A DNA stretch of 32,270 bases from Streptomyces poriferorum (GCF_019399235.1 NZ_JAELVH010000040.1:460-32729); one strand, 5' to 3'. Counted from the first letter of the stretch, positions 16,798-24,895 are shown. Numbers and translations: made by a program. The notes: generated from the sequence alone by a model not told the origin.

Positions 16798-17120
16798 TCA
16801 CTCTCCTTAAGGGGGCGTGGAAACCCCACATCAGCGAAGGCGCCGCTACATTTCAGCGAAGGGCACCGCGGTCGTCAGGGCAACAGACAACGGTGCTCGC
16901 CCCGTCCGGGGCTTACGACGCCACCTACTGCATCCGCCACGACTCCACTGCCAAGCACAGCCGAGTACGAACACCCTCAATACTCAGGAAGATCCCCGGT
17001 TTCGGTAACCGGGGATCATCTGCTACACACCGCCTCGCGAGGCGCGAGCTTGCCCGTCGCGGCTATGCCGACCGCCCGCGGGGGCCACACGGTTGAATCG
17101 CCCCGGGTTCGGTAGAGACC
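16798..17120. other. Non-coding gap between integrase and IS3 remnant
   Basis: I see no gene in these 323 bases on either strand. It holds two copies of TCAGCGAAGG (16833-16842 and 16855-16864), a perfect hairpin at 16991-17017 and the palindrome CGCCTCGCGAGGCG (17031-17044). An integrative element of this type would normally have its excisionase gene here. Confidence 0.5.
16991..17017. terminator. Perfect 11-base stem-loop
   Basis: GATCCCCGGTT and AACCGGGGATC pair perfectly around a five-base loop. It looks like a strong transcription terminator, but no gene ends beside it, so it may be a relic of a deleted gene. Confidence 0.5.
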
Positions 17121-17819
17121 TCAGATAGTGGTTGTGACCTGGGGTTTCGTGGTCGTGAGGTAGTAGTTGTTCTCGTACTCGACGGGCGGGACGTGGCCTA
17201 TCTCACCGTGGAGGTGCCGGTGGCAGTTCCAGTCGCCCCATTCAGCGGTGACCAGCTCGACCGGGGAGAGCGTCTTCCAGGGCCGTTGCGGCTTGATCAA
17301 TTCAGTTTCGTATAGACCGATGGTTGATTCCATCAGAGCGTTGTCCAGGGCGTCCCCGACCGATCCGATGCTCGCCGCGAGACCGGCTGCATCCAGGTGC
17401 TCGGCGAGACGGAAACTCGCGTATTGCGACCCGGCATCTGAGTGATGGATCAACTCACTGTGCGCATAAGGGTGTTGGCCGCAGTCGCGTTGCCACAGCG
17501 CCATCTCCAGCGCGTCCAGGACGAGCCGGGTCTCCTTCGACGTGGAGGCGGACCAGCCCACGATGCGGCGTGAAACGGTAGCCACGACGAAGGCGACGTA
17601 GACGACGCCCGCCCAGGTCGCCACGTAGGTGAAGTCCACGGCCCAGGTGCGGTTGGGTGCGTTGGCAACGAAGTTGCGCCCGACGCGGCCCGGTGCCCGC
17701 TCGGCCTTCTCGTCCGGGATCGTGGTGATGACCTTCTTGGGCGTAGCGGGTTGGGGCGGAGCGGAACGGCGTTTGTCGGGCCGCCCCAAGATGAAATTCT
17801 GCGCTGCTTGTAGCGGCAA
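17121..17819 (-). pseudogene. Truncated IS3-family transposase (OrfB)
   Basis: The 232-codon frame holds the integrase core of an IS3-type transposase: first Asp in WAVDFTYVATW, second Asp in HHSDAGSQYAS, and Glu in the MESTIGLYETELIK block, then the C-terminal LHGEIGHVPPVEYE. The catalytic triad is present, but the N-terminal half with the HTH_21-type region is missing; homology begins only about residue 25-30 and the first residues look unrelated. Several positions normally constant look altered (WNCHRHLH for a WYNxRRLH pattern). No OrfA is present. I read it as a remnant that cannot transpose by itself. Confidence 0.8.
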
Positions 17820-17831
17820 GGGCCGGCGGCC

Positions 17832-18422
17832 CTACTGCAACCTAGCGAGTCCGAGAACAAGCGCCACGTAGAGCGCCAGGACGAGGACTTGGAGGAGAAG
17901 GGTGATGATGGTGTGCACTGCGCGATGCCACCGGTCTCCCAGGCCGAGGTGCGCACTGGCAGCCGCACTGACGCTCGGCGCAGCTTGCTCGTCGGCACCG
18001 GTGCGCTGCAGCGCACGCACCAACGCCCGCTGACTTCTGACCGACGTGAGACCGACGCGCACACCATGGCTGTCACGCACGACGACAGCATGGGACGTCC
18101 GCCCGCCGCGGGTGATGCTGGTGAGCAGCCGGACGTCTCGGATGCTTGTGAGGTCCAGCATGCGCACGCCGGTCAGCGTCCGGGCGGTCACACGCGACAT
18201 CGAGCACTGAACCAGCCCCGTTTCCTCGCACAGCACCTGGAGCAGGAGGAATCCGGCCAGCCCCGCGGTCACCGCGAGGATCACCGACGTGCCATCGGGA
18301 AGGATGTCCACCAGGGCCAGCAACCAGGTGATAAAGGGAGAAAGGATGAGAAATGCGGCGCCGGAGGCCACGAGTCGGGCACGGGACCGGGCCGCGGCCG
18401 GTGTTATCTCGGCGGAATTCAC
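17832..18422 (-). CDS. Membrane protein of unknown function
   Basis: From GTG 18422 the protein has 196 residues: two membrane segments near the N-terminus (about 15-35 and 40-60), a soluble central region with a PH-like beta-rich pattern (TLTGVRMLDLTSIRDVRLL), and a C-terminal membrane segment. I recognise no family. There is no Shine-Dalgarno sequence, but TACGCT lies six bases before the GTG, which would fit a leaderless transcript. It begins 22 bases after the stop of the next minus-strand gene, so it may also belong to that operon. Its stop is 12 bases from the truncated transposase frame, close to the IS junction. Confidence 0.65.
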   Translation of the reverse strand: MNSAEITPAAARSRARLVASGAAFLILSPFITWLLALVDILPDGTSVILAVTAGLAGFLLLQVLCEETGLVQCSMSRVTARTLTGVRMLDLTSIRDVRLLTSITRGGRTSHAVVVRDSHGVRVGLTSVRSQRALVRALQRTGADEQAAPSVSAAASAHLGLGDRWHRAVHTIITLLLQVLVLALYVALVLGLARLQ

Positions 18423-18444
18423 GACAGCAGCGTATGCGCAGAGG

Positions 18445-18864
18445 TCAGGATCCGGCTCTCCGCATCCGCGTCGCCCGCTCGGCCCGGCGGGCGGCCAGTA
18501 CCCCGAGGTCGGCACGCATGTGGGGCGGCACGAGGAACTTCGGGGCGTTGAACAGGACGACAGCCACCTCGCACAGGATGCAGAGGAGGATGACCGCCAC
18601 GGTGAGGGCGAAGAGAACCGTTATCGGGCCGGCCATTTCCACGTCCACGAGACCCAGGAGGAGGAGGACCGTGACGCCCCAGAGGGACACGACGGTCAGG
18701 GCGAGGGACCGTACCTCTCCTCGTTTGACTTCCTTGCCGAACGGCATGAAGGCGAAGGTCTGCATGAAGTGGTCGACCAAGCCGGCGTCGCGCCAGAGCT
18801 GAGTGACCTTCCAGGTCATGAATGCGGACCCGGTCACGAAGAAGAGTCCGATGAAGTACGGCAT
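18445..18864 (-). CDS. Small membrane protein of unknown function
   Basis: The 139-residue protein starts at ATG 18864, seven bases after GGAGGGAT. It has an N-terminal hydrophobic segment (about 1-18), two further segments (about 53-75 and 80-108) and a basic tail rich in Arg and Ala. I do not recognise it. It lies between a 61-residue glycine-zipper gene and another membrane-protein gene in the same direction. A run of nine G residues (18910-18918) sits in its upstream region. Confidence 0.7.
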   Translation of the reverse strand: MPYFIGLFFVTGSAFMTWKVTQLWRDAGLVDHFMQTFAFMPFGKEVKRGEVRSLALTVVSLWGVTVLLLLGLVDVEMAGPITVLFALTVAVILLCILCEVAVVLFNAPKFLVPPHMRADLGVLAARRAERATRMRRAGS

Positions 18865-18990
18865 TGCGCGATCCCTCCATGTGCTGTTCGTGCACGGCTC
18901 CCTCCTGCTGGGGGGGGGAGCCGCCGGGCAGGCCCTGCGGGTACGTGACGGCCCGCGGGGCCTGCCCGGCGCGTTGCGACGGCCTGGCTG

Positions 18991-19176
18991 TCAGCTGAAC
19001 CAGCCCTTGACTCCCTTCCATCCCTTCGACATCACGTTGTTGACGGTTCCTGTCGCCATGATGCCTGCGACGGCTCCCGCGCCGGCGCCGATGGCCCCGC
19101 CGATGACGGTTCCCACGCCGGGCGCGATGGCGGTGCCGATCGTGGCTCCGAGAGTGGCCCCATTTTGGTCGCTCAC
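18991..19176 (-). CDS. 61-residue glycine-zipper peptide
   Basis: GTG 19176 begins a 61-residue product with a central hydrophobic, glycine- and alanine-rich stretch full of GxxxG steps (GTVIGGAIGAGAGAVAG) and a cationic, Trp-containing C-terminal tail (MSKGWKGVKGWFS). The design is that of membrane-inserting peptides: class II bacteriocins, toxins, or glycine-zipper structural proteins. There is no signal peptide or double-glycine leader. No strong ribosome binding site is visible, so the start is less certain. The two downstream membrane-protein genes in the same direction could provide export or self-protection, but that is inference. Confidence 0.6.
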   Translation of the reverse strand: MSDQNGATLGATIGTAIAPGVGTVIGGAIGAGAGAVAGIMATGTVNNVMSKGWKGVKGWFS

Positions 19177-19594
19177 ATGACCACGACGGTGTCGACCGCG
19201 GTCTCCGCGACCGTGAGCGGAACGTCACCGCTTGCGCAGGAGACGGAAAGGGCCGCAAAGGGTCTCACCACACAATGATCACAGTCTCGCTACGGATCCC
19301 AGCGGCGTACGCATGACTCTTCTGGCCCTTTCACGCGTGCCGCCCGCCATTGTTTCGGTTGTGTCTGGACGTTGTGAGGAACTCCCCCGTGATCCGTCGA
19401 TGAGCTCGCAGCAGCGACCAGGCGCGTAACGCGGCCGCTGCCCGTGCGCTCGCTCAACTGGCCGAGTGGCGGCGGGCCGGGCTCGGTAGGGTGTGAGCAA
19501 CGCGTCAAAATTCGCGCTGGTGTGCCGGGAAGTCTGGTCGGCGTTCAGGGGACAGGTGTCTCCGTCAGTCGTCCATGTCCCGGAGGGGTACGTC
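19177..19594. other. Gap before nhaA, with possible gene remnant
   Basis: These 418 bases contain the upstream region of the glycine-zipper operon (left) and of nhaA (right). Near 19410-19495 a short plus-strand frame reads like the tail of a deleted protein (RALAQLAEWRRAGLGRV then stop), preceded by an in-frame stop, so it may be a remnant. TAGGGT at 19487-19492 could be a -10 box for nhaA. Confidence 0.35.
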
Positions 19595-20911
19595 TTGTCC
19601 GACGCCGATCGTGAACGTCCGACGCTGCTTGGGCTGCTGCCCTGGGGCGAACGCCGAGCCGTCTCCGAGGCACTGCGAACCGAAACGGTCGGCGGCCTGG
19701 TGCTGCTCGTTGCCGCGTTGGTCGCTCTCGTGTGGGCGAACACTCCGTGGAGTGGGGCTTACGAGGCGGTGCGTGATGCCCGCTTCGGGATCCCGGGGCT
19801 GGGCCTGGACCTGTCTGTGGGGCATTGGGCCTCGGATGGTCTGCTCACCGTGTTCTTCCTGGTCGCCGGAATCGAACTGAAGCGGGAACTGGTGGTCGGG
19901 GAGCTCCGCACTCCGGCCGCAGCGGCCTTGCCCGTCGCCGCCGCCCTGTGCGGCATGGCGGTGCCCGCTGTTCTGTACGTCGCCGTCTCGTCGGCGTCGG
20001 GCGGTTCCCTGACCGGTTGGGCCGTTCCGATGGCGACCGACATCGCGTTCGCGCTGGCCGTACTCGCGGTGCTGAGCACGAGTCTGCCCTCCGCATTGCG
20101 CGCCTTTCTGCTCACGCTGGCGGTCGTCGACGACCTCGGCGCCATTCTCATCATCGCTGTGTTCTTCACCAGTGACCTGAACCTGCTGGCCCTGGCCGGC
20201 GCTGTTGCCGGTCTCGTCCTCTTCTGGCTGCTGCAGCGCATGAGGGTGCGCGGCTGGTGGTGGTACGTGCCGCTGGGCGTCGTCACCTGGGTGCTGATGT
20301 ACAACGGCGGCATCCACGCCACGGTCGCCGGGGTCGCTATGGGGCTGATCCTCCGGACCACCCCGGACGGCCCCGGTGAGGGGCGGCGGGCCGAGAAGGA
20401 CTCGCCCGGCGACCGCACCGCCCATCTGTTGCGGCCGTTCTCCGCAGGCGTCGCCGTCCCGCTGTTCGCACTGTTCGCCGCAGGTGTCAGCGTTTCTCCG
20501 CCGGCCCTACAAGCGGTGTTCACCCGCCCGGAACCACTGGGCGTCATAGTCGGTCTGGTGGTGGGCAAGACCGTCGGGATCTTCGCCGGGACCTACCTCA
20601 CCGCCCGCTTCACCCGGGCCCGGCTCAACCCGGACCTGGCATGGGCCGATGTACTGGGCCTCTCGGTCCTGGCCGGCATCGGGTTCACCGTGGCACTCCT
20701 GATCGGGGAACTCTCCTTCCCCGACCCGGCCCGGGCCGATCACATCAAAGCCGCGGTCCTCGTGGCTTCCCTCACCGCCGCCACGGTCGCAGCCATCCTC
20801 CTCAAACGCCGTGACCGCATCTACCGGCGCCTGTGCAAGGCAGAAGACCTGGACGACGACCACGACGGCATTCCGGACATCTACCAACACAACCCGGGCG
20901 GTGGAAGATGA
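19595..20911 (+). CDS. nhaA: NhaA-family Na+/H+ antiporter with acidic DxDxDG tail
   Basis: From TTG 19595, six bases after GGAGGGG, the protein has 438 residues with about 11-12 membrane segments. NhaA landmarks are WANTPW, the FFLVAGIELKREL block, PMATDIAFALAVL and the paired aspartates of VVDDLGAILIIAV that bind Na+ and H+. It exports Na+ in exchange for protons. An earlier GTG at 19493 is open in frame, but it would start on top of a -10-like box and lacks a ribosome site. Unusually, the C-terminus carries an acidic DLDDDHDGIPDIYQ motif like the calcium-binding repeat of thrombospondin type 3. The stop overlaps the STAS gene (ATGA), so the two are coupled. Confidence 0.88.
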   Translation: MSDADRERPTLLGLLPWGERRAVSEALRTETVGGLVLLVAALVALVWANTPWSGAYEAVRDARFGIPGLGLDLSVGHWASDGLLTVFFLVAGIELKRELVVGELRTPAAAALPVAAALCGMAVPAVLYVAVSSASGGSLTGWAVPMATDIAFALAVLAVLSTSLPSALRAFLLTLAVVDDLGAILIIAVFFTSDLNLLALAGAVAGLVLFWLLQRMRVRGWWWYVPLGVVTWVLMYNGGIHATVAGVAMGLILRTTPDGPGEGRRAEKDSPGDRTAHLLRPFSAGVAVPLFALFAAGVSVSPPALQAVFTRPEPLGVIVGLVVGKTVGIFAGTYLTARFTRARLNPDLAWADVLGLSVLAGIGFTVALLIGELSFPDPARADHIKAAVLVASLTAATVAAILLKRRDRIYRRLCKAEDLDDDHDGIPDIYQHNPGGGR

Positions 20912-21393
20912 ACCAGCGCCACGCGTACCTGGCCAAGGCAGCCGCCTGGCTCGCCCTCACCGCTGTGTCCCTCTGGGCCGGCGCCGCACTTCACTCCGAC
21001 GCCGCGCAGTTGCTCTGCCTACTGTCAGCAGCGACCGGACTCCGGATGATGCTGGTCACCGCCCGTTCGTTGCTGTATTTGCACAGGGGCATAGACGTCT
21101 CTGCACCGGCTGTGGTGCGGCTTCGCGGAGAGATCACCGCACGCAACGGCCAGCGATTCGGCCGCCGCATCACCTCAGCACTCACCTCCACGCCATCGCA
21201 ACTACAGGTGGACATGCACCAAGTCAGCCTCCTCACCACGGAAGGCACCCAGGCCCTGTTCACGGCCGTGCGCAACGCACGCCACAGAGAAACCTCCGTG
21301 GTGGTCATCGGCGCCAACGCCCAGGTACGCAGCACCCTCCACCGTGTCGGCCTGGACCATTTCCTCACCTACACCGATAAGACCGGCACCTGA
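20908..21393 (+). CDS. Membrane-anchored STAS-domain protein
   Basis: The 161-residue protein has two N-terminal membrane segments (about 8-27 and 33-53) and a STAS domain (about 65-158) of the anti-sigma-factor-antagonist type, ending in the usual TLHRVGLDHFL helix. In such proteins a D-S-S/T-G motif is phosphorylated by an anti-sigma kinase. Here the matching positions are T110-T111-E112-G113, so the Asp is lost and the second Ser/Thr position is Glu. It may be a constitutive or differently regulated antagonist, or a sensor partner of NhaA, with which it overlaps by four bases. SLC26-type transporters carry STAS domains as fusions; here transporter and STAS domain are separate genes. Confidence 0.75.
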   Translation: MNQRHAYLAKAAAWLALTAVSLWAGAALHSDAAQLLCLLSAATGLRMMLVTARSLLYLHRGIDVSAPAVVRLRGEITARNGQRFGRRITSALTSTPSQLQVDMHQVSLLTTEGTQALFTAVRNARHRETSVVVIGANAQVRSTLHRVGLDHFLTYTDKTGT

Positions 21394-21468
21394 ACCGTGC
21401 CCACCAGAACCAAGCTCTCCGGGTCCGGCTCAGCGCCGGGCCCGGAACGTGACAGCGGGGGGTCGAAC

Positions 21469-22524
21469 ATGGGGCAGGACCGCACCACCGACACGTTCGA
21501 CGACTACGCCGCGCTGCTGGCGTCCTCCTCGATCACCGGACGACGGCTCAGCCGGACCGAACTGGAACCGCTCCGCGAATTCGGGGAGGAGGCAGCCGGC
21601 GACGGTTCGACCCTGCGCTCCCTTATCGTTCAGCACATCGCGGAGATACGAGCCGCCTGGCCGGGTCTGCCCGGTACTCCGGACGACGTGCTCAGCGCGG
21701 TTCAGCAGACTGTCGAAGCTCTCTGTGAGGGGTACGAAAGAGCACAGCGGTTTGCGGTGCGGCAGCAGGAGGCAGCGCGGCGTGAGTTCATCGATGACCT
21801 CCTCTACGGGCGCAGCGACCTGGGCCGCCTTGCCGAGCGGGCCGAACGCTTCGGCCTGCAGCTCTCCCACGCCCATGCCGTGGCCGTCGCGCAGGGGCCT
21901 GCCCCCTACGCAGAGGGCGACTCGGTACCAAGGCGTGTCGAACGCGCGGTCATCGGCCGGTTCGGGGAACGCAGGATCCTGCTCACCACCAAGGAGGGTC
22001 TGCTCGTCTGCGTCGCCCCCGGCGACCAGACGGACGTCCTCACCTACTTCGCCCGGCAGGCGTACGCCGCGACGGACGGCGGCCGCACAGCGATCGGGCG
22101 GACCCACCGGGGCGCCGGCGGAGTCGTCCACTCCTACGAGGAAGCCCGCAGCGCCCTGGACCTGGCCGGCCGGCTGGAGCTGGAGGAGCCCGTACTTCAT
22201 GCCTCGAACCTGCTCGTCTACCCCGTCCTGACCCGGGACCGTCAGGCAATGGCCGACCTCGTCCGCACGACTCTGGGTCCACTCCTCGCAGCACGCGGTG
22301 GCCCTGAACCCTTCCTGCAGACCCTCACGGCCTACTTCGACGCCGGCTGCGTGGCTGCCGAGGCCGCCCGCCGGCTCGCCCTCAGCGTGCGAGCACTCAC
22401 CTACCGCCTTGAACGCATCCACCAACTCACCGGATCCGACCCGACAGACCCCCGCCACCGCTACACACTGCAGACAGCCGTGATCGGGGCCCGCCTCCTC
22501 AACTGGCCCGAACAGAAGCTGTAG
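21469..22524 (+). CDS. PucR-family transcriptional regulator
   Basis: The 351-residue protein (ATG 21469, after a G-rich stretch) has an N-terminal helical region (about 20-110) resembling the RsbRD-type sensor found in this family, a central GGDEF-like domain (about 130-245) and a C-terminal PucR-type helix-turn-helix (about 290-345) with FDAGCVAAEAARRLALSVR and TYRLERIHQLTG. It is a soluble DNA-binding regulator whose ligand cannot be predicted. A GTG at 21397 would add 24 residues but has no ribosome site. It lies 75 bases after the STAS gene in the same direction, so co-transcription is likely. Confidence 0.85.
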   Translation: MGQDRTTDTFDDYAALLASSSITGRRLSRTELEPLREFGEEAAGDGSTLRSLIVQHIAEIRAAWPGLPGTPDDVLSAVQQTVEALCEGYERAQRFAVRQQEAARREFIDDLLYGRSDLGRLAERAERFGLQLSHAHAVAVAQGPAPYAEGDSVPRRVERAVIGRFGERRILLTTKEGLLVCVAPGDQTDVLTYFARQAYAATDGGRTAIGRTHRGAGGVVHSYEEARSALDLAGRLELEEPVLHASNLLVYPVLTRDRQAMADLVRTTLGPLLAARGGPEPFLQTLTAYFDAGCVAAEAARRLALSVRALTYRLERIHQLTGSDPTDPRHRYTLQTAVIGARLLNWPEQKL

Positions 22525-22618
22525 GCCCGCCGGTGAACCGTACGGCGAGGCACGGATCAGACGCGAAATGCACAGGACAGCACCGGGGGTAAGCCCGGCG
22601 GACCGCCTGGCCAGGCCG

Positions 22619-22667
22619 ATACCAAGGCTGGTATGGGGAGGCTTCGATTGCGTAACGAGGCTTCCCC
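22619..22667. promoter_or_regulatory. Repeat-rich upstream region of the phosphatase gene
   Basis: ATACCA and TGGTAT form a perfect inverted repeat around four bases (22619-22634). Two copies of GAGGCTTC follow (22638-22645 and 22657-22664), lying in an imperfect inverted repeat from 22635 to 22667. The arrangement suggests operators, possibly for the adjacent PucR-type regulator. Confidence 0.4.
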
Positions 22668-22683
22668 GCGGACTCTTGGCCGG

Positions 22684-22699
22684 TGCAATCTTTGCATAA
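22684..22699 (+). promoter_or_regulatory. TGCAA-N3-TTGCA site overlapping CTTTGCATAA
   Basis: TGCAA and TTGCA form a perfect 13-base inverted repeat (22684-22696). It overlaps the ten-base string CTTTGCATAA (22690-22699), which recurs upstream of the chloride-channel gene. CATAAC may serve as a -10 box. It lies 54 bases before the phosphatase ATG. Confidence 0.45.
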
Positions 22700-22752
22700 C
22701 CTAAAGGAATACACTCGGCACAGCCGGGAGGGCGGCACGAGCGGAGAACACC

Positions 22753-23811
22753 ATGACCAGGAGCAAGCAGCGGCACAGAGCCGTGCTGCTGGCCTGCCTT
22801 CCCGCCGTGGCCATGGCCATCGTCACCTTGGTGGACCTCACGGCAGGCCCCACCGTGGGATTCCTTCCTCTGGTATCGCTCGGGCCGGCCTTCGCCGGAC
22901 TGATCGGAACGTGGCGGCGTCCCGCACTGACAGGTGCCGCCGCGCTGGTCCTCTGCGTGGGCCTCGGCATGTACGACGGGCTGTTTGACACGCGCCGCGG
23001 CTTCACGGCCATGTGCTCGGTGGCAGGGGTTACCGTGGCCGCTGTCGCTGCGGCCTTCATGCGCGGGCGGCGCGAGGAGGAGCTGGCCAGTGTCCGCTCC
23101 ATCGCCGAGGTGGCGCAGCGAGTGCTGCTGCGGCCGGTGCCGCCCAGCGTGGGCTCGCTGCGCATCGCCGTCTCGTACACCTCCGCAGTCGCGGAGGCCC
23201 AGATCGGCGGAGACCTGTACGAGGTGGTGTCCACACCGCACGGGATCCGGGTCATCGTCGGCGATGTGCAGGGCAAAGGCCTTGCGGCGGTGGAGACGGC
23301 CGCTGTCGTTCTGGGCGCCTTCCGCGAGGCCGCACACGATGCGCGGGACCTGACGGAACTCGGCACTCGTCTCGAACGCAGTGTGGCCCGCGAGGTGAAC
23401 GGTGAGAAGTTCGTGACCGCTGTCTTGGCGGAGGTGAGGGACGAGGAAGTGGTCCTCCTCAACCATGGACATCCGGCCCCGATGTTCGTCCGTCGTGACG
23501 GCACCGTCGATTTTCCGCTCCCCACAGCCTACGCGCTTCCGCTGGGGCTGGGCCTGCACGGCGGGCAGCCCCCACAGCCTTACCGCGCCCGCTTCGGCCC
23601 GGGCGACCAGCTGCTGCTGTACACCGACGGCGTCACGGAAGCACGGGACCGTACAGGCACCTTCTACCCGCTGGGTGACCGGACCGCTCTGCTCGCAGCC
23701 ACCGACGCCCAGGCAGCCCTCGAGACATTGCGCGAAGACGTGGTCCGCCACGTCGACGGCCCCCTGCACGACGACGCAGCGATGCTATTGCTGCGCTACC
23801 ACCAGCAATGA
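22753..23811 (+). CDS. PP2C-type (SpoIIE/RsbU) serine phosphatase, membrane-anchored
   Basis: The 352-residue protein has four hydrophobic segments in the first 110 residues and a PP2C-type SpoIIE domain (about 135-350) with the metal-binding motifs IGGDLYEV, VGDVQGKGLAAV and LLYTDGVTEARD, and HDDAAML near the end. Enzymes of this type dephosphorylate STAS antagonists to free them for binding an anti-sigma kinase. The STAS protein two genes upstream is an obvious candidate partner, but no kinase gene is in view. The ATG follows GCGGAG. The upstream region holds several repeats. Confidence 0.9.
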   Translation: MTRSKQRHRAVLLACLPAVAMAIVTLVDLTAGPTVGFLPLVSLGPAFAGLIGTWRRPALTGAAALVLCVGLGMYDGLFDTRRGFTAMCSVAGVTVAAVAAAFMRGRREEELASVRSIAEVAQRVLLRPVPPSVGSLRIAVSYTSAVAEAQIGGDLYEVVSTPHGIRVIVGDVQGKGLAAVETAAVVLGAFREAAHDARDLTELGTRLERSVAREVNGEKFVTAVLAEVRDEEVVLLNHGHPAPMFVRRDGTVDFPLPTAYALPLGLGLHGGQPPQPYRARFGPGDQLLLYTDGVTEARDRTGTFYPLGDRTALLAATDAQAALETLREDVVRHVDGPLHDDAAMLLLRYHQQ

Positions 23812-23834
23812 AGAACCAGTCCGGGCGGAAGGGG

Positions 23835-23858
23835 GGCCAGGGGAAAAACCCTGTGGCC
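23835..23858 (+). terminator. Stem-loop after the phosphatase gene
   Basis: GGCCA and TGGCC pair around a G-run, A-run and C-run that can extend the stem, starting 23 bases after the stop codon. It is a moderate terminator candidate. Confidence 0.35.
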
Positions 23859-24038
23859 GATACCCGGCCCTCCGGCTCCGCGGGTCCGGAATGCGCAGTC
23901 GGACCTGCCTCATCGAGTGGGTACGGCCACCGCCCTGAGACAGCGCACTGTCCTGCTGTCCACCGGGCAGCGCCCAAGGCAGCACAGATCGCTACTGCTC
24001 CCCTCAAGCACCCACCCAACCAAGCCCCGGAGGGGAGT

Positions 24039-24698
24039 ATGCAGGACCGAAGTCCCCTGGCCAACCACATGCGCAGAACCCTCCTGGGGCCCGCCGAATA
24101 CCCGGGTGCCCCACCGGTGTGGCTGGTGACCGAGGGGCTTGTCGTCGCCGCTGTCGCGGTGCTCGCTGTGACCGGCCTCGGAGCCGCCTCGGTCCTCGTC
24201 GGAATTCCGACGAAACATGCCGAAGGGCTGGGTTCCGCCGCCGTCTGCGGCGTACTGATCTACCTCCTGGCGGCGAAGAGCGGCAAGCTGCTGGTGGGGG
24301 CAGCCGCTGTCGTGGGCCTGCTGCTTGCTTTCGCGGTTCCACGGACCACGGCCGACTCGGTCCTGGCCGAACTGGGCCGACGGCAGGACGTGGTGGTGAC
24401 GGGAGTGGCGTACGCCCCCGACGGGACAACACGCAAGGCGAAGTACCTCTGCTCCGTGCGCCACATGGACGGCACGGAAGTACCGGTCCAGCTCTGGAGG
24501 GGCTGCGGTCCCGCCGTCGGGCCAGGTGACCGCATCGGCATGGTCTACGACCCCGCGGGGCGGGTCCCCCCGCGCGGTGTGGCGCCCTGGAATCCGCTGT
24601 GGCCACTGACCTGGTGCGTCCTGCTTGCCGCCACCTTCGGCACGGTCTGCGTGATCACAGTGGTGCGCTCCTACCGACTCGCTCCGGCCGGACCGTAA
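24039..24698 (+). CDS. DUF3592-like membrane protein
   Basis: ATG 24039 follows GGAGGGGAGT and begins a 219-residue protein. It has two to three membrane segments in the first 115 residues, a soluble beta-rich region (about 120-185) and a final membrane segment (about 190-212). The soluble part, with VTGVAY, an xGTEVPV strand, then GPGDRIGMVYDPAGR, has the pattern of DUF3592 proteins of unknown function. It stands alone between two promoter-containing gaps, between the phosphatase and the chloride-channel gene, in the same direction. No enzyme motif is seen. Confidence 0.7.
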   Translation: MQDRSPLANHMRRTLLGPAEYPGAPPVWLVTEGLVVAAVAVLAVTGLGAASVLVGIPTKHAEGLGSAAVCGVLIYLLAAKSGKLLVGAAAVVGLLLAFAVPRTTADSVLAELGRRQDVVVTGVAYAPDGTTRKAKYLCSVRHMDGTEVPVQLWRGCGPAVGPGDRIGMVYDPAGRVPPRGVAPWNPLWPLTWCVLLAATFGTVCVITVVRSYRLAPAGP

Positions 24699-24895
24699 TC
24701 CGCTGCCCACCTACGGTACGGACCTGCACATTCTCCTCCCGGCAGGCCGCCCACCGCATGATCGGCATCACAGCGCAGATGGGTCGCCCGACGATCTTGC
24801 TGTCCCCCGACCAGCGCCAGAGACCGGACATACGTGGCTAATTCGGCGCGCACCGAGACCGCCCGGCCAAGCCGGCGAAGGGCCGACTTGACTAG

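Noticed and set aside
18910..18918. Run of nine G residues as a possible phase-variable tract
   Set aside because: It is intergenic and single; without reads or related strains there is no sign of length variation.
19493..19597. GTG 19493 as the nhaA start
   Set aside because: It has no ribosome site and overlaps a -10-like TAGGGT, whereas TTG 19595 follows GGAGGGG at six bases.
22684..22699. SigB-like stress promoter before the phosphatase gene
   Set aside because: The GNNTN14-16GGGTAY pattern of Streptomyces stress promoters is not present here.
21430..23769. Minus-strand open frame of 779 codons across the pucR-type and phosphatase genes
   Set aside because: It spans two well-supported plus-strand genes and an intergenic region, with no family resemblance.
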